Shown in pieces: positions 47,440-59,879 of a stretch of DNA of 64,000 nt. The number at the start of each line of letters is the position of its first letter. Position 1 is the stretch's first letter. The DNA is from Gnetum montanum (lineage: Eukaryota > Streptophyta > Gnetopsida > Gnetales > Gnetaceae), in contig MNCI01035665.1 of NCBI GenBank assembly GCA_015680685.1, positions 136,627-200,626 on the forward strand, read 5' to 3'. The notes beneath the pieces were generated by a model, which was given only the letters and a program-made list of their open reading frames with translations, ran no database searches and had not been told where the DNA came from. The translations under genes were made by a program, and so were the position numbers.

Positions 47440-49540
47440 AATGTAGAGTGGTAACTAATAGCTATCTCTCATTTGCAAGTCACTCTTAATGTTCTCACCA
47501 TGGAAGTTTACGTTATCTCATTCATAATGAGGGACTTGAAGAAAAGAAGATATAACTTCTATTTAAGTATTAATGTTATTTGGAACCACAATCCTCTTAA
47601 GAACGTTATAGAGTAATGAATGATACTCTTTAGAGGTTACCACTAGGTCATATAAGGATAAGTTGGTGTCTTTAAAATGGACAATCATGGTCATTTGTTG
47701 TAAGAACTGATTGTTTGTAGGATGAGATTCTTGTGAAGTAGGTGCTACCATAAATAGTTATATAGGATTAAATGAATTCAAAAGGCTACTTGAAGAAGTA
47801 TTCTACATTTGTTTCTAGAATAAAACCTTCTTTACTACCTTGAAAGGTTTCTTCTATGCATTAGTAGCATTCTCTTTCTACTTAGTTAATTGTGACTCAT
47901 TAGTCTACTAGCCATGGATATGGATTTGTATTTGAGGAGATGAAAAAGAGTGAGTGGATGTTTGAGATGCAGTAGGTGAAGTAACATCCTGAGATTTTGT
48001 ATGATAAGGAATAAGATGGAAATGAGAAGGATACATAGGTTAGGTAGTAGGAGTGGAATGATGGGATAGACTAGCATGAATATAATAAGGAGGTGAAGAA
48101 GAGTAGTTTGGTTTTGATAGTGTAGTGATGTAGTCAAACTAATAAATTACATAAGATTTTTGTGATTGTGAAAATAATTGTTGATTATGCTTGTAGTCAA
48201 ACTAGTGGTTGAATTAAGATGCTTTAGGTGAGGACTTATGAGTTATGTATTTAAGCTTGAAAGCTGAAATGGTACCTCTAGCTTCCATGGGGTTATAAAA
48301 TACCTCAAGTTTTTGATTATTTGGATGCATAATGGATGAATCGCACTCCACCTCTATCTTGTCTTTATCTATGATATCTTAAATGTCATATTTTAAATTC
48401 CTGTATTTATTTGTATCATGTCCAACAATCTCATAATAGTAGTAGTATTTCTAGTCATACTACTTAGGCACATCAAGATCATGCTCTTTTCTTTGAGAAG
48501 GATCCATAGCTATAATTTGTATGCGATTGTACCATGCTCTAGCTTGATCAAAGACCTATTTCTTCTTAAGGTGTTCATTCCTAAGAAGTATGTTTAGGAG
48601 TAGAGAGTATCGTATAGGTATTTTGGTCTACTAATCTCTACTTCTATGAAGTTTGTGTTAGGAAGAAGATGATGATGAAATAGTTGATGAAGCATTTTGT
48701 TATCCCTTACAAAAAGAAAAAACATCTTGAGAGGTTGATTGTCCCTTCTTTTGTTTTGCAACTTTGTTAACCTTGTTACAGATTGAAAAGAATTCATGAT
48801 CATTGCATTGAACAATAGCTTCCTCAATGCATTTTATAGTCATGAAAGCATCATTAAAAGAATGAGACTTAGGATAAGCCATCCTCTTCTGAATAGAGTT
48901 CATTACCATAACTTTAAAGATGTCTTACAAATGATATTTCTCCAAATGATATGGCAACTTGGTTGATGTTTTTTTTCATTGAGAGATGAACTTGTTGCAA
49001 GGCTTATTTGAAGTTTGCTTAATGATAACAAACAACATCATACTTATACTTTGAGGCACATTAAACTTGAAGTGTTCAACAAAGGTTGCAAGTAGTTGCT
49101 TTGGATAGGTAATAGATCCATGTGCTAAAAAATATATACCATTCTAAAGCTCTTCCAAAAAGAGAGCTTGAGAAGCATCTCAACATAATGTGTGGGTAAG
49201 AATCCATACACATGCATTTATTTTTGAATATGATCACATGATTCATGGGTTCCCCTATTTTACCATTCTATTTTGTGAAAATTAGTAGTGAAACTTCCTT
49301 ACGTAAGATGAAACACCACAAAATTTTTCATGTTATAATCAAATCCTTATAAGGTAGCTTTTACCCCATGAGACTCAATGAAACATTTCATTGTAAATGT
49401 GAAACTTTTAATCCACAATGGGCAATTTCACAAACTTTATACTTTTGGGATCAAAAAATGCTTCATAAATGGTCAAAGCTTCATTCACCAAGTGAAAAAA
49501 GTCATCTAGTATCTATATTTTGGCTGGGGAGGGGGAGTTA
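47440..49540 (-). pseudogene. Element E gag (Tat-like)
   Basis: Minus order: a Pro-rich start near 49540, DDFFHLVNEALTIYEAFFDPKSIKF, capsid core ending YPKQLLATFVEHFKFNVPQS with IKQT (about 49110-49010), an open piece at 48909-48700 (MAYPKSHSFNDAFMTIKCIEEAI), and a nucleocapsid site KYYYYYEIVGHDTNKYRNLKYDI (48455-48385). Tat members have CxYHxxxGHDTxxC here; the Cys and first His are Tyr in this copy. Then a Ser/Pro/His-rich linker and an open piece 47751-47563. Many stops. Confidence 0.72.
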
Positions 49541-49559
49541 AAAATGCCTTTTGGAATGT

Positions 49560-50800
49560 CAAAAAAGATAATTTTATGGGTTTTATGAGGGGTAGATATT
49601 TTTCTATGTTGAAAACACATGCAAGGGGTAGATCTCACCTATCCCTAGTGTTGAAGGATGGGGGGTTTGGAAACTTTTCCCCTTTCAACGTGGAGGCCAA
49701 AGGCACTTTTTGGAAACTTTCCCCTCAAACTAAAAAGTTTTCCCCTAGCTTGGAAACTCCCCCTAGCCTAGAAAGCTTTCCCTCAGGTTGGAAAATTCCT
49801 GCTAGCTTGGAAAGTACCCCCCCCCCCCCCCCCCCCCCCCCCCCNTGTGAAAGGGATGCCTCGGTTCCTATTTTTAGTAAATGGAATGACCATGGGGGGA
49901 AGCACTTACTAGGTTTAGTAACCCCCAAAATTTGGGTGCCCATTTCACCTAAATTTGATAGCTAATTTGCAACAAAATTACATCAAATTTGTAGCTATTT
50001 TGTAGCCCAATCATAGCCAATGTGCAACTCCATTCATGGCCCAAAGACCCTATAAAAGCCAAACTCCAACATCATTTATAGGTTCTAGATATTTTTTAAC
50101 AAGGTTTAGAAATGTTTCTCACGTTGAAAAATTTTTGACACATAAACACTTTGGCAGTTTCAACAATTTTTAGTAGCAATTTACATACACATAACTTCAC
50201 GCCTAGGGCATTTTCAAGTACTCAAGAGCTCTTGCAAATTTCCATATTTGTATTCTTTTAAACCGTACCATGGAAGCATTGAGACCTTGCAATTTGGTGG
50301 ATTTTCATGTTAACATTTCACTTCTAGGACTCCAAACCTAGTGTGGAGCAACTTAGCATCCCAATATTCCCCCTTTCTCACCCCTAGTAACAACCAAATT
50401 AGTAGATTCAAGGTTGCAGTAGCAAAGGAAGGTTTGATAACATCAAGAGTGGCTTAGCACTTAGATCATGGAGTAGATCATCTTGGCTTCAATAAGCTTT
50501 GAACTCTTGCTAAGTGATCCCCTTTTTTGCTCATCCAGGCATCATTTGTACATATTTCTCTAATGTATTCTTTATTCTTTTCTTAGTAAAGTTTTTAAGT
50601 TTTATGTTCAAAAATAAAGTTATTATTTATGCATTATTTGGATCTATTTATATTTCCATATTTTGCATCTCCTAAGTCCTTGGTTAATTTGCTAGACCAG
50701 CCAGGATGTCCTAGAATCCATCTTCATCACAAAGGCCCTCGAGATTTGGGGTTTAGAAATTGCTTACATCAAGGATCCTTGGTTTCCTTCTTGTTCTAGT
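49560..50800 (+). repeat. Probable 5' LTR of element I
   Basis: A non-coding segment with LTR-like organisation on the plus strand: a short-repeat block at 49668-49844, a TATA box CTATAAAAGCC at 50052-50062 and a T-rich R/U5. No second copy is in the window, so the limits are inferred. It lies directly next to the start of E's gag on the opposite strand, so E and I are head-to-head. The 129-residue open stretch at 49576-49965 spans the C run and is not a protein. Confidence 0.5.
49711..49845 (+). repeat. 20-bp tandem repeat and C run in U3 of I
   Basis: Copies of a TTGGAAACTTTCCCCTAGC-like unit start at about 49710, 49730, 49750, 49770, 49789 and 49808, an almost exact 20-base period. Each copy contains a GGAAA/TTTCC inverted pair. 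The last copy runs into 28 C and one N, probably a sequencing or assembly failure in the C-rich array, so its true length is unknown. Confidence 0.75.
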
Positions 50801-51840
50801 AATTAAGTTTTTCATTTGCAATATTTTTTCTTGGCACTAGAAGAAGGGCCTTCACCTTAATTTTATAGCTAGATCTATTATTATCATTACCATTTGCAAG
50901 CTTTTCCTTCATTTTTTGCAACCAAAACCTTTGAAAAACCAATGTTGGCCTTTCCTCCCCTATGACCAAACTTGCAATGTGGAAGTTGCAAGTGGTTGGG
51001 CTTTGGTTTTTCACAGCACTTGCTATGAATTTTAAGGTCTAAAGACAACATTGATATCTCTTTCTCCCATTGTTTTTATTGCCAAAAGTTTAGTTTCCAG
51101 CTTCTAAAAGTGGTGGTTCAACTCATATGTGAGTTGACTTTGCTGCTAAGAGAATTAGTAGCTACCTGGAACCAATTTTGGGAAAAATTTACTAACGTTC
51201 TACCTTAATTTTGAACCTTTTCCCACAATCAACGTTGAGGTAGGAGGTGTGAGACTCCCATCATCTCACCCTCCTTCTTTTCTTCCTTTGCCATACCCAA
51301 CATGGAAGTAGTTGGGAGGCCAATGTTGATGAAATTTGAAACCAAATTTATGACTAGATCTACTTTTTTTACAAGTCAAAAATCATTTTTAGCTAAAACT
51401 CCCAAGGAATCCAATTTTTCCTTTGCTTGCCCCCTATGGTAGAAACCTCAGCATGGAAGTTGCAGGTAGTTTGGATTCTAGAATTTCACAACATCTGTTA
51501 TGAATTCCTATAACAAAGCCAGCATGGAAGCCTTGATAAATATTTAATCTTTATTTCCATAATCTTTTTCACTAAACCAATGTTGGTTTTCATACCAACC
51601 AAGCCTACTTTTCCCTCTCTAGTAAAAGTTAGAAGCCTACCAAAACCATCTTTGGAAACTACCAAGTTTCCATTTTGNGCCAACTTGTGTAAGGTGGGAT
51701 AAACCCCCGCCCCCTTTCCTCCACTTACTTATTATAGTAATAATATCATTTTCATTTCCCTAAGAGTTTTTGAATTCCATTCATTGGAATTTACTCTTGT
51801 TTTAAAATTTATATCCTATTTTGTTTAAGAAATCCTCAAC
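50801..51840 (+). other. Leader of element I with diverged internal repeats
   Basis: Noncoding. A candidate primer site TTGGCACTAGAAGAAGGGCC at 50832-50851 follows the LTR-like region; I cannot name its tRNA. Two diverged copies of a segment with CATGGAAGTTGCAGGTAG or CAATGTGGAAGTTGCAAGTGG lie near 50975 and 51450, followed in both by a TTTCACA...CTTATGAATT stretch, about 500 bases apart. One N at 51678. Confidence 0.45.
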
Positions 51841-54008
51841 ATTATAGCCATGTCTTTCAAAAATCCACCAAATTGTCCTTCACTTCATTGGCAAAGGTCA
51901 TAACCAACAAGTCATGAGGATGTATGATCCCAAAGACCCTACCATCATTGAATGTAGGTGATATTTGAGAGCGAGAGGGGAGAGTCTTGAATTTGTATCA
52001 ATAAATGAAGATCATTATAACTTCATTTGTGCTTAAATACAAGCAAGCATGTTAATTCAACAAATTGAAGTCGAGGCCAAAAGAGAATTTGAGTTCATAT
52101 ATAAGGGTGGAAAAGAGTACATCCCTTCCCTGTATGAAGAAATTCCTCTAAATGATGTCTATTCTAGCATCATAGCTTAATTTATTACTATAGAAAAGGA
52201 AGATGACCAACCTATCTTTGGGGAACAATAGGAAGAAGAGGATGAATTTAGGGCAAAATCTAAGCTTGAAAACATCCTTGGAGGGTTGTTCAACTGAACA
52301 TCCCCTAATGTCATAGAACCTTCCCCTAATGCCTTTGTTTTCTCCCTAGGCATGGTGCCATCATCTTTCACTCCTCCATGCCCTACTATGATAGAACCCA
52401 CATCAGTTGTAGTAACACATCACACTTGGTCAATGCCACAAATAACAAATTATAACAAGGGTCACACACTACATTAGTCCCATTTATGCCTTAAGTTCTA
52501 CCACAAACATCTTTTTCTTTATTTTGTTCACAAGCCACAACCATAGCGCAACCTTTTCCTTGTATCATGAAACTCATAGCAAGGCGACAAGCCTTACACC
52601 AAACACCACAACCTTATGTACAAACCTCACAAACTATGGGGCCACCGTAAGGCTTGGATCAAGCCTTTCAAATGATCTAAGACCTAATGTAGGAGTTGAA
52701 AAGGCTTAAAGCCTCTACCACACAAACTATCAAGATTATGGACTTCTCCCAAGATGATCCTATAAGTCCTATAGTCCCACCCTTGATACTTCCTCCTAGT
52801 GTCCCCATTTGACAATTTAGCACGTATAATAGAGAAGGTAACCCTAATGCTCACCTTATTATCTTTTGATATGAATTTTTGCTCTTACAAACATGGCCTC
52901 ATACCATCATGAGGATTTTCCCTATGTCTTTGATTGGGAAAGCACTCGATTAGTATCATGCATTACCCAAAGGATCTATATCCTTTCTGGAAGACTTAGT
53001 CATCTAGTTTGTTAACCACTTCAAGTATAACTTGAAGCCTAACACAATGCTTGATCAACTTATGAAGGTCAAGCAAGGGCCTTTAGAACCCTGATAGAAA
53101 TTAATTTAGTAGTGGAATGGACTACCAAATGAAATACTAGAGCCCATAGCTAAAGCCCACTTGTTAGCCATATTCAAGGGAGTAGTTAATGAATTCATCA
53201 AGTCAAAACTTTACTACCTTGATCCATGGTCTCTTAGCCATGCGTTCTTACAAACTAAAAACATAGAGGATGCTACAAAGGCTAGCCATGATCTAGCCTA
53301 TATATCATATAAAAACTAACACACTGGAAGAGACAAAGAAAAGAGCAAACAAGGCAACACTACTGTAGCAACTATAACCAACAAAAAATAGACCATGAAT
53401 TAAGGGACTAAGGTCAAACCACCCAAGGCCCCTACTAATGACCGTAGGAACCAACTATCAACTTCTAGGACCAATACATTGACAACAAATAGACCTAACT
53501 TCAAAAGGAAGGATATGTCTAAGTACACTGAGTTGCCACTAAAACCATTTGAGTTGCTTGATCAACTATTAAGAAGTGGATGCATGCAACATAAACAAAT
53601 GATTGAAGCCACTTGAAAGAAACACAAGTGACTGTGTGAAATAGCCAAAGTTCCCTCTCAAGTAACAAAAGATGATCCCCCGTTGCCTAGATACTTCAAG
53701 CTAGACTACTTCTACCATTATCATCAACTACCTGATCATGATACAGACTTTTTCTTTGCATTGAAGGATGACATAGAAAGCATGATAGATAGGGGGAATT
53801 GGTCTTAGATGCTTCTAACCTAGTTCAACCACAAAACTAGTCAATGTAGGTGTATAAAGACCCATTTAATGCCAATGATAGCCCTTATGTTATTTTGGCA
53901 TTCAACATTGATGACAATCAGAGACCTGTAAGAGAACCATTTGTGATCCAAATGCCCCTTTACAATGAGAGAGCTTATTCAACTTCCCATAGCTCAAGAT
54001 CTCCCTTC
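51841..54008 (+). pseudogene. Element I gag (Tat-like) and start of linker
   Basis: A plus-strand gag of the Tat type. It has a DWYHALPKGSISFLEDL-like stretch in decayed form (52930-53000), HFKYNLKPNTMLDQLMKVKQ (53020-53080), WNGLPNEILEPIAKAHLLAIF (53110-53175), NIEDATKASHDLAYISYKN (53260-53318), then a Lys-rich linker and the nucleocapsid FYHYHQLPDHDTDFFFALKDDIESMIDRG (53705-53795). There the two Cys of the Tat CxYHxxxGHxTxxC site are Tyr and Phe. It stops near 54008, where H's RT resumes. Protease and pol of I are absent. Confidence 0.68.
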
Positions 54009-54011
54009 ATT

Positions 54012-54780
54012 GTGAGGGTATAATAACTTTTAGATAAAGATCTTATTCACCCTAGTATTTCTCCTTGGGGGTACACTAGTGTTATTTGTAAGAAAGAAAG
54101 ATGGAAATTTAAGGCTATGAAGTAATTATGGATGGTTGAACCAAGTTACCATTAAGAATAAATATCATCTATCTAGAATAGATGATTTATTTGATTAGTT
54201 GAGGGATAAAGCTATATTTTCCAAAATGGATTTGAAGTTTGTATATCATCAATTTAGGATTAACAAAGAAGATGTTCTGAAGACTGCATTTAGGACAAGA
54301 TATGGGCATTATGAATTTCTTGTATTATTATTTTGGTTAACAAATGATCTTAAATTATTTATGCATTTAAGGTCTTATATGAATAAATTTTTGATATTTC
54401 TTATTAATAGTATTTTGGTATGTTCTAAAAGTAAGGTAGCACATTCTAAACATTTGAGGAAAGTACTACAACTTTTATGATAAAACCAATTATATGCTCA
54501 ACCCTCTAAGTGATCATTTTAATAAAAAGAAGTACAGTTTCTTGGTCACATAGTATAAAATTAGGAATAATAGTTGATCAAATAAAGACTTAATTAATTT
54601 AGGATTGGTCAAGGCTTAGTACTTTAAAGAAAGTGAGACATTTCTTAGGGTTGGAAAGTTATTATCGAAGGTTTGTTAAAGATTTTACTAGAATTACATC
54701 TTCTTTAACCAAGTTATTAAGGAAGGATTAGTCATTTTAGTGGAAAAAAAATGGGAGTAAGATTTTTTAGAATCAAATAA
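54012..54780 (+). pseudogene. Element H reverse transcriptase
   Basis: Reads LLDKDLIHPSISPWG (54020-54070), a decayed DYRQLN-like segment, KMDLKFVYHQFRINKEDVLKTAFRTRYGHYEFLV (54222-54330), FLINSILVCSK where the catalytic YxDD should lie (about 54400-54430; neither catalytic Asp remains) and LKKVRHFLGLESYYRRFVKDFTRITSSLTKLLRKD (54630-54730). The sequence is typical chromovirus (Tekay/Del-like). It continues gag at 10055 after a 44 kb interruption; the zinc knuckle and protease are not found. Confidence 0.85.
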
Positions 54781-55200
54781 ATAACTTACATAAGCTCCTA
54801 TGCTAGTATTACCAACTCTAGGTAAATGATTAGATGTGCATATTGATGCTTCAAATGAAGGATTGAGATGCATTCTCATGCAAGAAAGACATGTTATTGC
54901 CTATGCTTCTTGACAATTAAAGAACTATGAAGTTAGATATCTTGTGCATGATATGGAGTTAGCAACTATTATTTTTACACTACAAATATGAAAACATTAT
55001 TTTTTTGGGACGAAACCAACTTTATGAATAGATCATAAGAGTTTGCAATATCTTATGACCTAGGAACAATTAAATTTTTGGCAAATAAGATGGATTAAAC
55101 TAATAAATTTTGATTTTAATATTAATCTTAGAAAACCAAATATAGTAGAAGATGCACTTAGCAGGAAGACTAGAAAGACAAATCGCTTGGTCGTGTAATT
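54781..55200 (+). pseudogene. Element H RNase H
   Basis: VIAYAS then LKNYEVRYLVHDMELATIIFTLQIWKHYFFG (54890-55010), then IDHKSLQYLMT (55030-55060) and NIVEDALSRK (55140-55165), the ordered landmarks of gypsy RNase H ending in ADALSR. Two or three stops. Confidence 0.8.
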
Positions 55201-55369
55201 AAGTTTAATGGATGAGATTATTGAAGAATGAAATTCAAATGCTTGGTGCTAAGAAAATATTCAAAAATTAAGTCATATGTCTTATTATTATTTATAAAAA
55301 GGAGAAAAAAGGATAAGTTATGATTCAAAGGTAGATTATATATACCTAAATTGGTAGGATATAAATTAT

Positions 55370-56300
55370 GAGAAGATTTCCATACCAGTAAATATCAAAT
55401 GCATCCTAGAGGTGATAAAATGTGTCAAATATTTAGAAGGTAATATTTGTGGCCTAAAATGAAATAAGAGAGCCAAATTTATTTCAAAATGCTTAATTTG
55501 TTAACAAGTCAAAGCTAAACATCAGAAACAAGGAGGACTACTTCATGTTCATGACATGCCACAATGGAAGTAGGAGGTTATTAGCATGGACTTCGTTTTG
55601 GGATTACCAAAGATAAGAAGGAAACATAATATTGTACTGAGAGTGGTGGATTTGTTAAAAAAATATTCTCATTTTCTTGCTACCCACTTCACTAAAATTG
55701 CTAAGGATATCGCTAAGTTATTTACTAAGAGGATTGTCAAATTACATAAGATACTAATTAAGATAATATCTAATAGGAATCTTAAGTTTATCTCAAGATT
55801 TTAGCAAATATTTCAACTATATTTAGACACTAAATCAAATATAAGTTCTTCTTATCATCATTAAATGAATGGAAAAATAGAGTAAGTAAATCAAGTCTTT
55901 AAAGACATGCTTTGAGCTTGTACACTTCAATATTAGAAGCATTGAGATAAAATATTGCCTTTAGCAAAATTTTCATATAATAATAGTTATTAAGAAAGTA
56001 TCAAAGCTACTCATGAGATAAAATATGGCAAGCCATGTTGATCATCTATTTGTTAGACTGCTATGGAAGATAGAATGCAGTTAAGCATAAAATTTATTGA
56101 TCAAACCACAGAGCAAGTTCACATAGTCCAAGGGTATATTAAATTGCTCTGGAGAAATACACCAAGTATCCTAACTTCAAAAAAAAAAAAACCTTTTAAA
56201 TTTCAAGTTGGTGATTATGTCTTTTAAAAAGTGTCTCTAATAAGAGGATTGAAGAGATTTGGGCAAAATGGTAAGTTAGCTTGAAGATATGTGGGTCCAT
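55370..56300 (+). pseudogene. Element H integrase
   Basis: The zinc domain near 55380-55520 is degenerate. The core begins MDFVLGLPKIRRKHNIVLRVVDLLKKYSHFL (55587-55680) with the first Asp; ISNRNLKFISRF (55767-55803) has Asn for the second Asp; SSYHH and NGKIE (55840-55880) retain Glu. The C-terminal part FKFQVGDYVF and YVGPFQIIKK follows (56195-56310). An open piece spans 55586-55804. Confidence 0.82.
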
Positions 56301-56625
56301 TTCAAATAATTAAGAAGTTTATAAAAGTAGAATATCAATTAGCCTTACCACTAAGTTTATGAGGAATCCATGATGTCTTCAATGTTTCTTTCTTAAAGAA
56401 GTATGTTCGAGATGAAAGCCATGTTATTCAATGGGAACAAGTAGATCTAAAACCAAATATTACTTACCAAGAATATTTCATAAGAATCATAGATAGAAAA
56501 GAAAGACAACTGTGGAGTAAAGTAATTTCTATTGTAAAAGTTCTTTGGAAATGATATGAGAATCAAAAGGCAACTTGGGAAACTGAAGCAAATAGAAGAA
56601 CTAAGTTTTCTCATATTTGATAGGA
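56301..56625 (+). pseudogene. Element H integrase tail with chromodomain
   Basis: HDVFNVSFLKKYVRDESHVI is the conserved link after integrase, followed by ITYQEYFIRIIDRKERQLWSKVISIVKVLWKWYENQKATWETEANRRTKF (56458-56610). KVLWxxxxxxxATWE is the signature of the integrase-linked chromodomain that directs chromoviruses to heterochromatin. This fixes H as a chromovirus, closest to the Tekay/Del group. Nearly uninterrupted here. Confidence 0.85.
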
Positions 56626-56636
56626 GGTCAATTATT

Positions 56637-56650
56637 GAAGGAGAGAAGGA
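56637..56650 (+). other. Polypurine tract of H
   Basis: GAAGGAGAGAAGGA immediately before TGTCACAACC, the LTR start. All-purine, 14 bases. Confidence 0.8.
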
Positions 56651-59600
56651 TGTCACAACCTAAAAATTTGCAAAGGTTTATCTAGTTAATTTAATACTTG
56701 TGATTAATTCTTTAATGATATCAAATACATTTCAATAGATTGGCTCTAATTTTCTTACTTAAATCATAGGATCATATTATTATTGTTACTACTATTATTG
56801 TTGTTGTTATTAGTTTCCTACATTAGTGAATGCAAATTGCTTACTAGGGTATTTTGTTAAAGTTTTATATCCTTTATTTTACTACTATTGAAGCTTAGTC
56901 ATAGATCTACTATATATTTTATCATTAAATGTTGAAATCTAATTACCCTTAAAATTTTTTCTTTTTGCCACTTATGATGCCTTTACAAGTATATGGCTAT
57001 GCATATTATGCTCTTTATGCACATTTAGTTATGTATGTTCAATTTTTAGTATGCAAATTTAGTTATGCACATTTATGCTTTATTGTGCGCATTTAGTTAT
57101 GTATATTTTATTTTTATTATGTACACATAGTTATTGTGCAGATCTACTTATGTATATTATGCTCTTTATGCACATTCATTTATGTATATTCAAGTTTTAT
57201 TTTGCAGATTCAGTTATGCACATTTATGCTTTATTGTGCACATCTAGTTATGTATATAGACAATATTTCTTATTAACGTTTTCTATTAAACTAGAATTCA
57301 AAGTTAATTTTTAATCATAATTAAATATTTCACAAATTAGTTTTTGTTAAGGAAGTACCTTAGGATAATGTCCTACTTAGAATCTAACCTTGCTAATCTG
57401 TTTGGGATATTTAAAAATATTAACTGGTCCTTGGTTCACTACAATTGAAGTTACACTTCTTGAGATATTACATGTTTTAGTTTACTAAAAATACTATAAA
57501 AGTTTTTGCATTTGAACTAGATGATTTTGGTAAGTAAATCTTAGATAAGATTTAGCATATAATTAGGTAGAGCACTTGATAAAGATTCAATACGTTAAAA
57601 CTAAATTTAATTTGAAGTTCATATATGGTTGTTATGTGTGTTAAAACACTACAGATATTAGTGGAGGGGAAATTTTGAGAAATAGACTTAGGAAAATGTA
57701 AATGTTTAAAATTTTCTTCAAAAATAAAGTAAAATCAGGTTAAAAATTTTAAATTGGTTAAACAAAGTATGTTCATGTATAGGCACTTAAAATTTTATAT
57801 ATATATATATATATATATAAGTTAAATGTATATAAGATACTATATATATATATTTCTCACTACCATGCTTGTTCCCATCCTGTTGTGTTGACATCATGTT
57901 TCTAATAGAACACGTGTTCCATAGCATTTTTTGAAAGCTATTTTCTTTGCTTTCTTCTTCATTTTGAAGATAATTTTAGCCATGTTTCTTCTATTTCTAA
58001 ACACATAGCAGGCCCATATGTCATGCTGGATGTGATTCTTCCACTTATAAATAGATTGTGACCTTTAGTATGCCTAATTTCAATTTGTAAAGGGGTTTTT
58101 TGCATACTAGTTCAGGTGAAGTAAAAGCTAATTTTGGGCATCGTAGAAGGAAAGAAAAAACAGAAGAACATTTTGAAATCATTTCCAACACAAGTAAGAA
58201 AACTTATTTTACATTCCTTTTTATGTCACTCTCCTATTTTGTTGTGGATTTTATGTGCTTTCATTTTGCTTTTTGATTTTTCATTATTTTTCAAGGATTT
58301 TAATTATTATGCTAAGATTCTACCAAATCTTCATTATTCTGGGCTTGTTTTTATATGGAAATTAGTATTTTAATTTTTTCTAAACCATTTTTTTATCTTT
58401 TGTGGTAAAGGTTTAGATTATTTGGAAACTTGCCCAATTTACTTCTTACATATCATATGATTATTTTTGATTATTTCATGATAAAAACATGATTTTGCAA
58501 AAAATTTGTGGAATTTTTTCTATTATGGATTTTTGGCTATTTTGAAAAGTTTTACATTTTTGGAATAAAATAATAGTATATATGTGACCAATTTTGCTTA
58601 GTTGGTAGTGGGAGCAGTGAATCTTTTAGATACTCCTATCTACATGTGGTAGTGGAGTGTTCTTTGGTGGAACACATCCCATAAGAACAAGGATTTTTTG
58701 ATGGATTTCTTACATTGGATTTTAATTCATAAGCTCATGTGAGGCTAGGAAACTAGTTGAAAACATGGCATAAGAGTAGTTGAGTTTAGTGGTCTACGAT
58801 GAGGCATAGTTAAGACCTATCCTTTCAATGATATATGTGTCTTGGCCATTGAGGATGCTAGTAGTGAGGCTATCACCAAGACCCAACCATGAGTGACTTA
58901 TTTGAGGTCACAAGGATAATTTAATGATAATAGTGAGATTATTTCAAAACCTTTCGATATATTCCTTTGGGAGTAAGGATAACCAAGACCTAGCCTCCAA
59001 AGATGACTAGATAAAATATACATTCTTTGATTTTTTAGATTTTATTTGGATTTTTAAAAAGTTTGTGAAATTTTTGGACCTTGAAACATTTTCTCATATT
59101 TAATTGAAAACCTTTACCAAGTCCATATCCTAAGACATTTTGCCAAAAAAATTTTATGCTCTACAGTAGCCTAGCCTACAGTAGCAATAGAAAAGTGTGA
59201 ATATGAATATTGGATGAAAGATGGATTAATTCAGTATAAGATGGAACCTCTAAACTGGAAAAATAATGTGTATATTCTATATTTTTTAAAAAATAGAAAC
59301 ATCATGCACTTTTTGGATACTTGAGCTATGTACTTATTATTGCGAATAAATAATAAATTATGATAGATATGAAATTATAGTATGTGTTATTTGGACCATG
59401 AAATTGCAAGGATTATTTTTCATTTTGGTATCATTTTATTATATATTAATATCGTTTAATATTTTTAATTTTTTTTTTTAATTTGACAAATTTGAAACAT
59501 GAATATATTTATTTCTAGATGTCTAATTGGTATGAAACAAGTGTTTTTAGAGTTGTTATTTTTCATACTATTTTATGATGTAACTAGTAAAATTTATCAA

Positions 59601-59853
59601 CATCTACATTTTTATGGCTATGCAAATCTCAATTTTTCTTTATATAAATTTTATTTAATTATATATATAAGTATTATGAAATTTTCTATATTCTGTTGCT
59701 CTACTATATTTATGTTTTAATTGATAATATTTATCTATTTTGCAACTTCCTTTTAGATTAGTAAATCAAGGTTAAATATAGATCATTAGGGTTTTATAAC
59801 ACTTCTATTAGTTATTTATAGGATTTTTATAGTTAATTAATAGGTATGTTATA
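56651..59853 (+). repeat. Element H, 3' LTR (about 3.2 kb)
   Basis: Starts TGTCACAACC, a common start for Tekay/Del LTRs, and matches 6724-9215 from 57359 to its end. A tandem duplication with a 151-bp period is at 57007-57258. (AT)n runs are at 57798-57819 and 57841-57852. CTTAG at 57359-57363 marks the place where A sits in the other LTR. The five bases after it are GAAAC, the predicted duplication, whose partner is outside the window. No gene inside. Confidence 0.88.
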
Positions 59854-59879
59854 GAAACTAAATACAAATAATAATTTTT

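Noticed and set aside
49576-49965. 129-residue frame with a poly-Pro tract
   Set aside because: The Pro (and Gly on the other strand) tract is the 28-base C run in an LTR-like repeat array, not a protein.
56651-59853. Possible host gene or lncRNA in the 3.2 kb between chromodomain and J
   Set aside because: The segment is matched end to end by 6724-9215 and has PPT, LTR start and LTR end, so it is H's 3' LTR.
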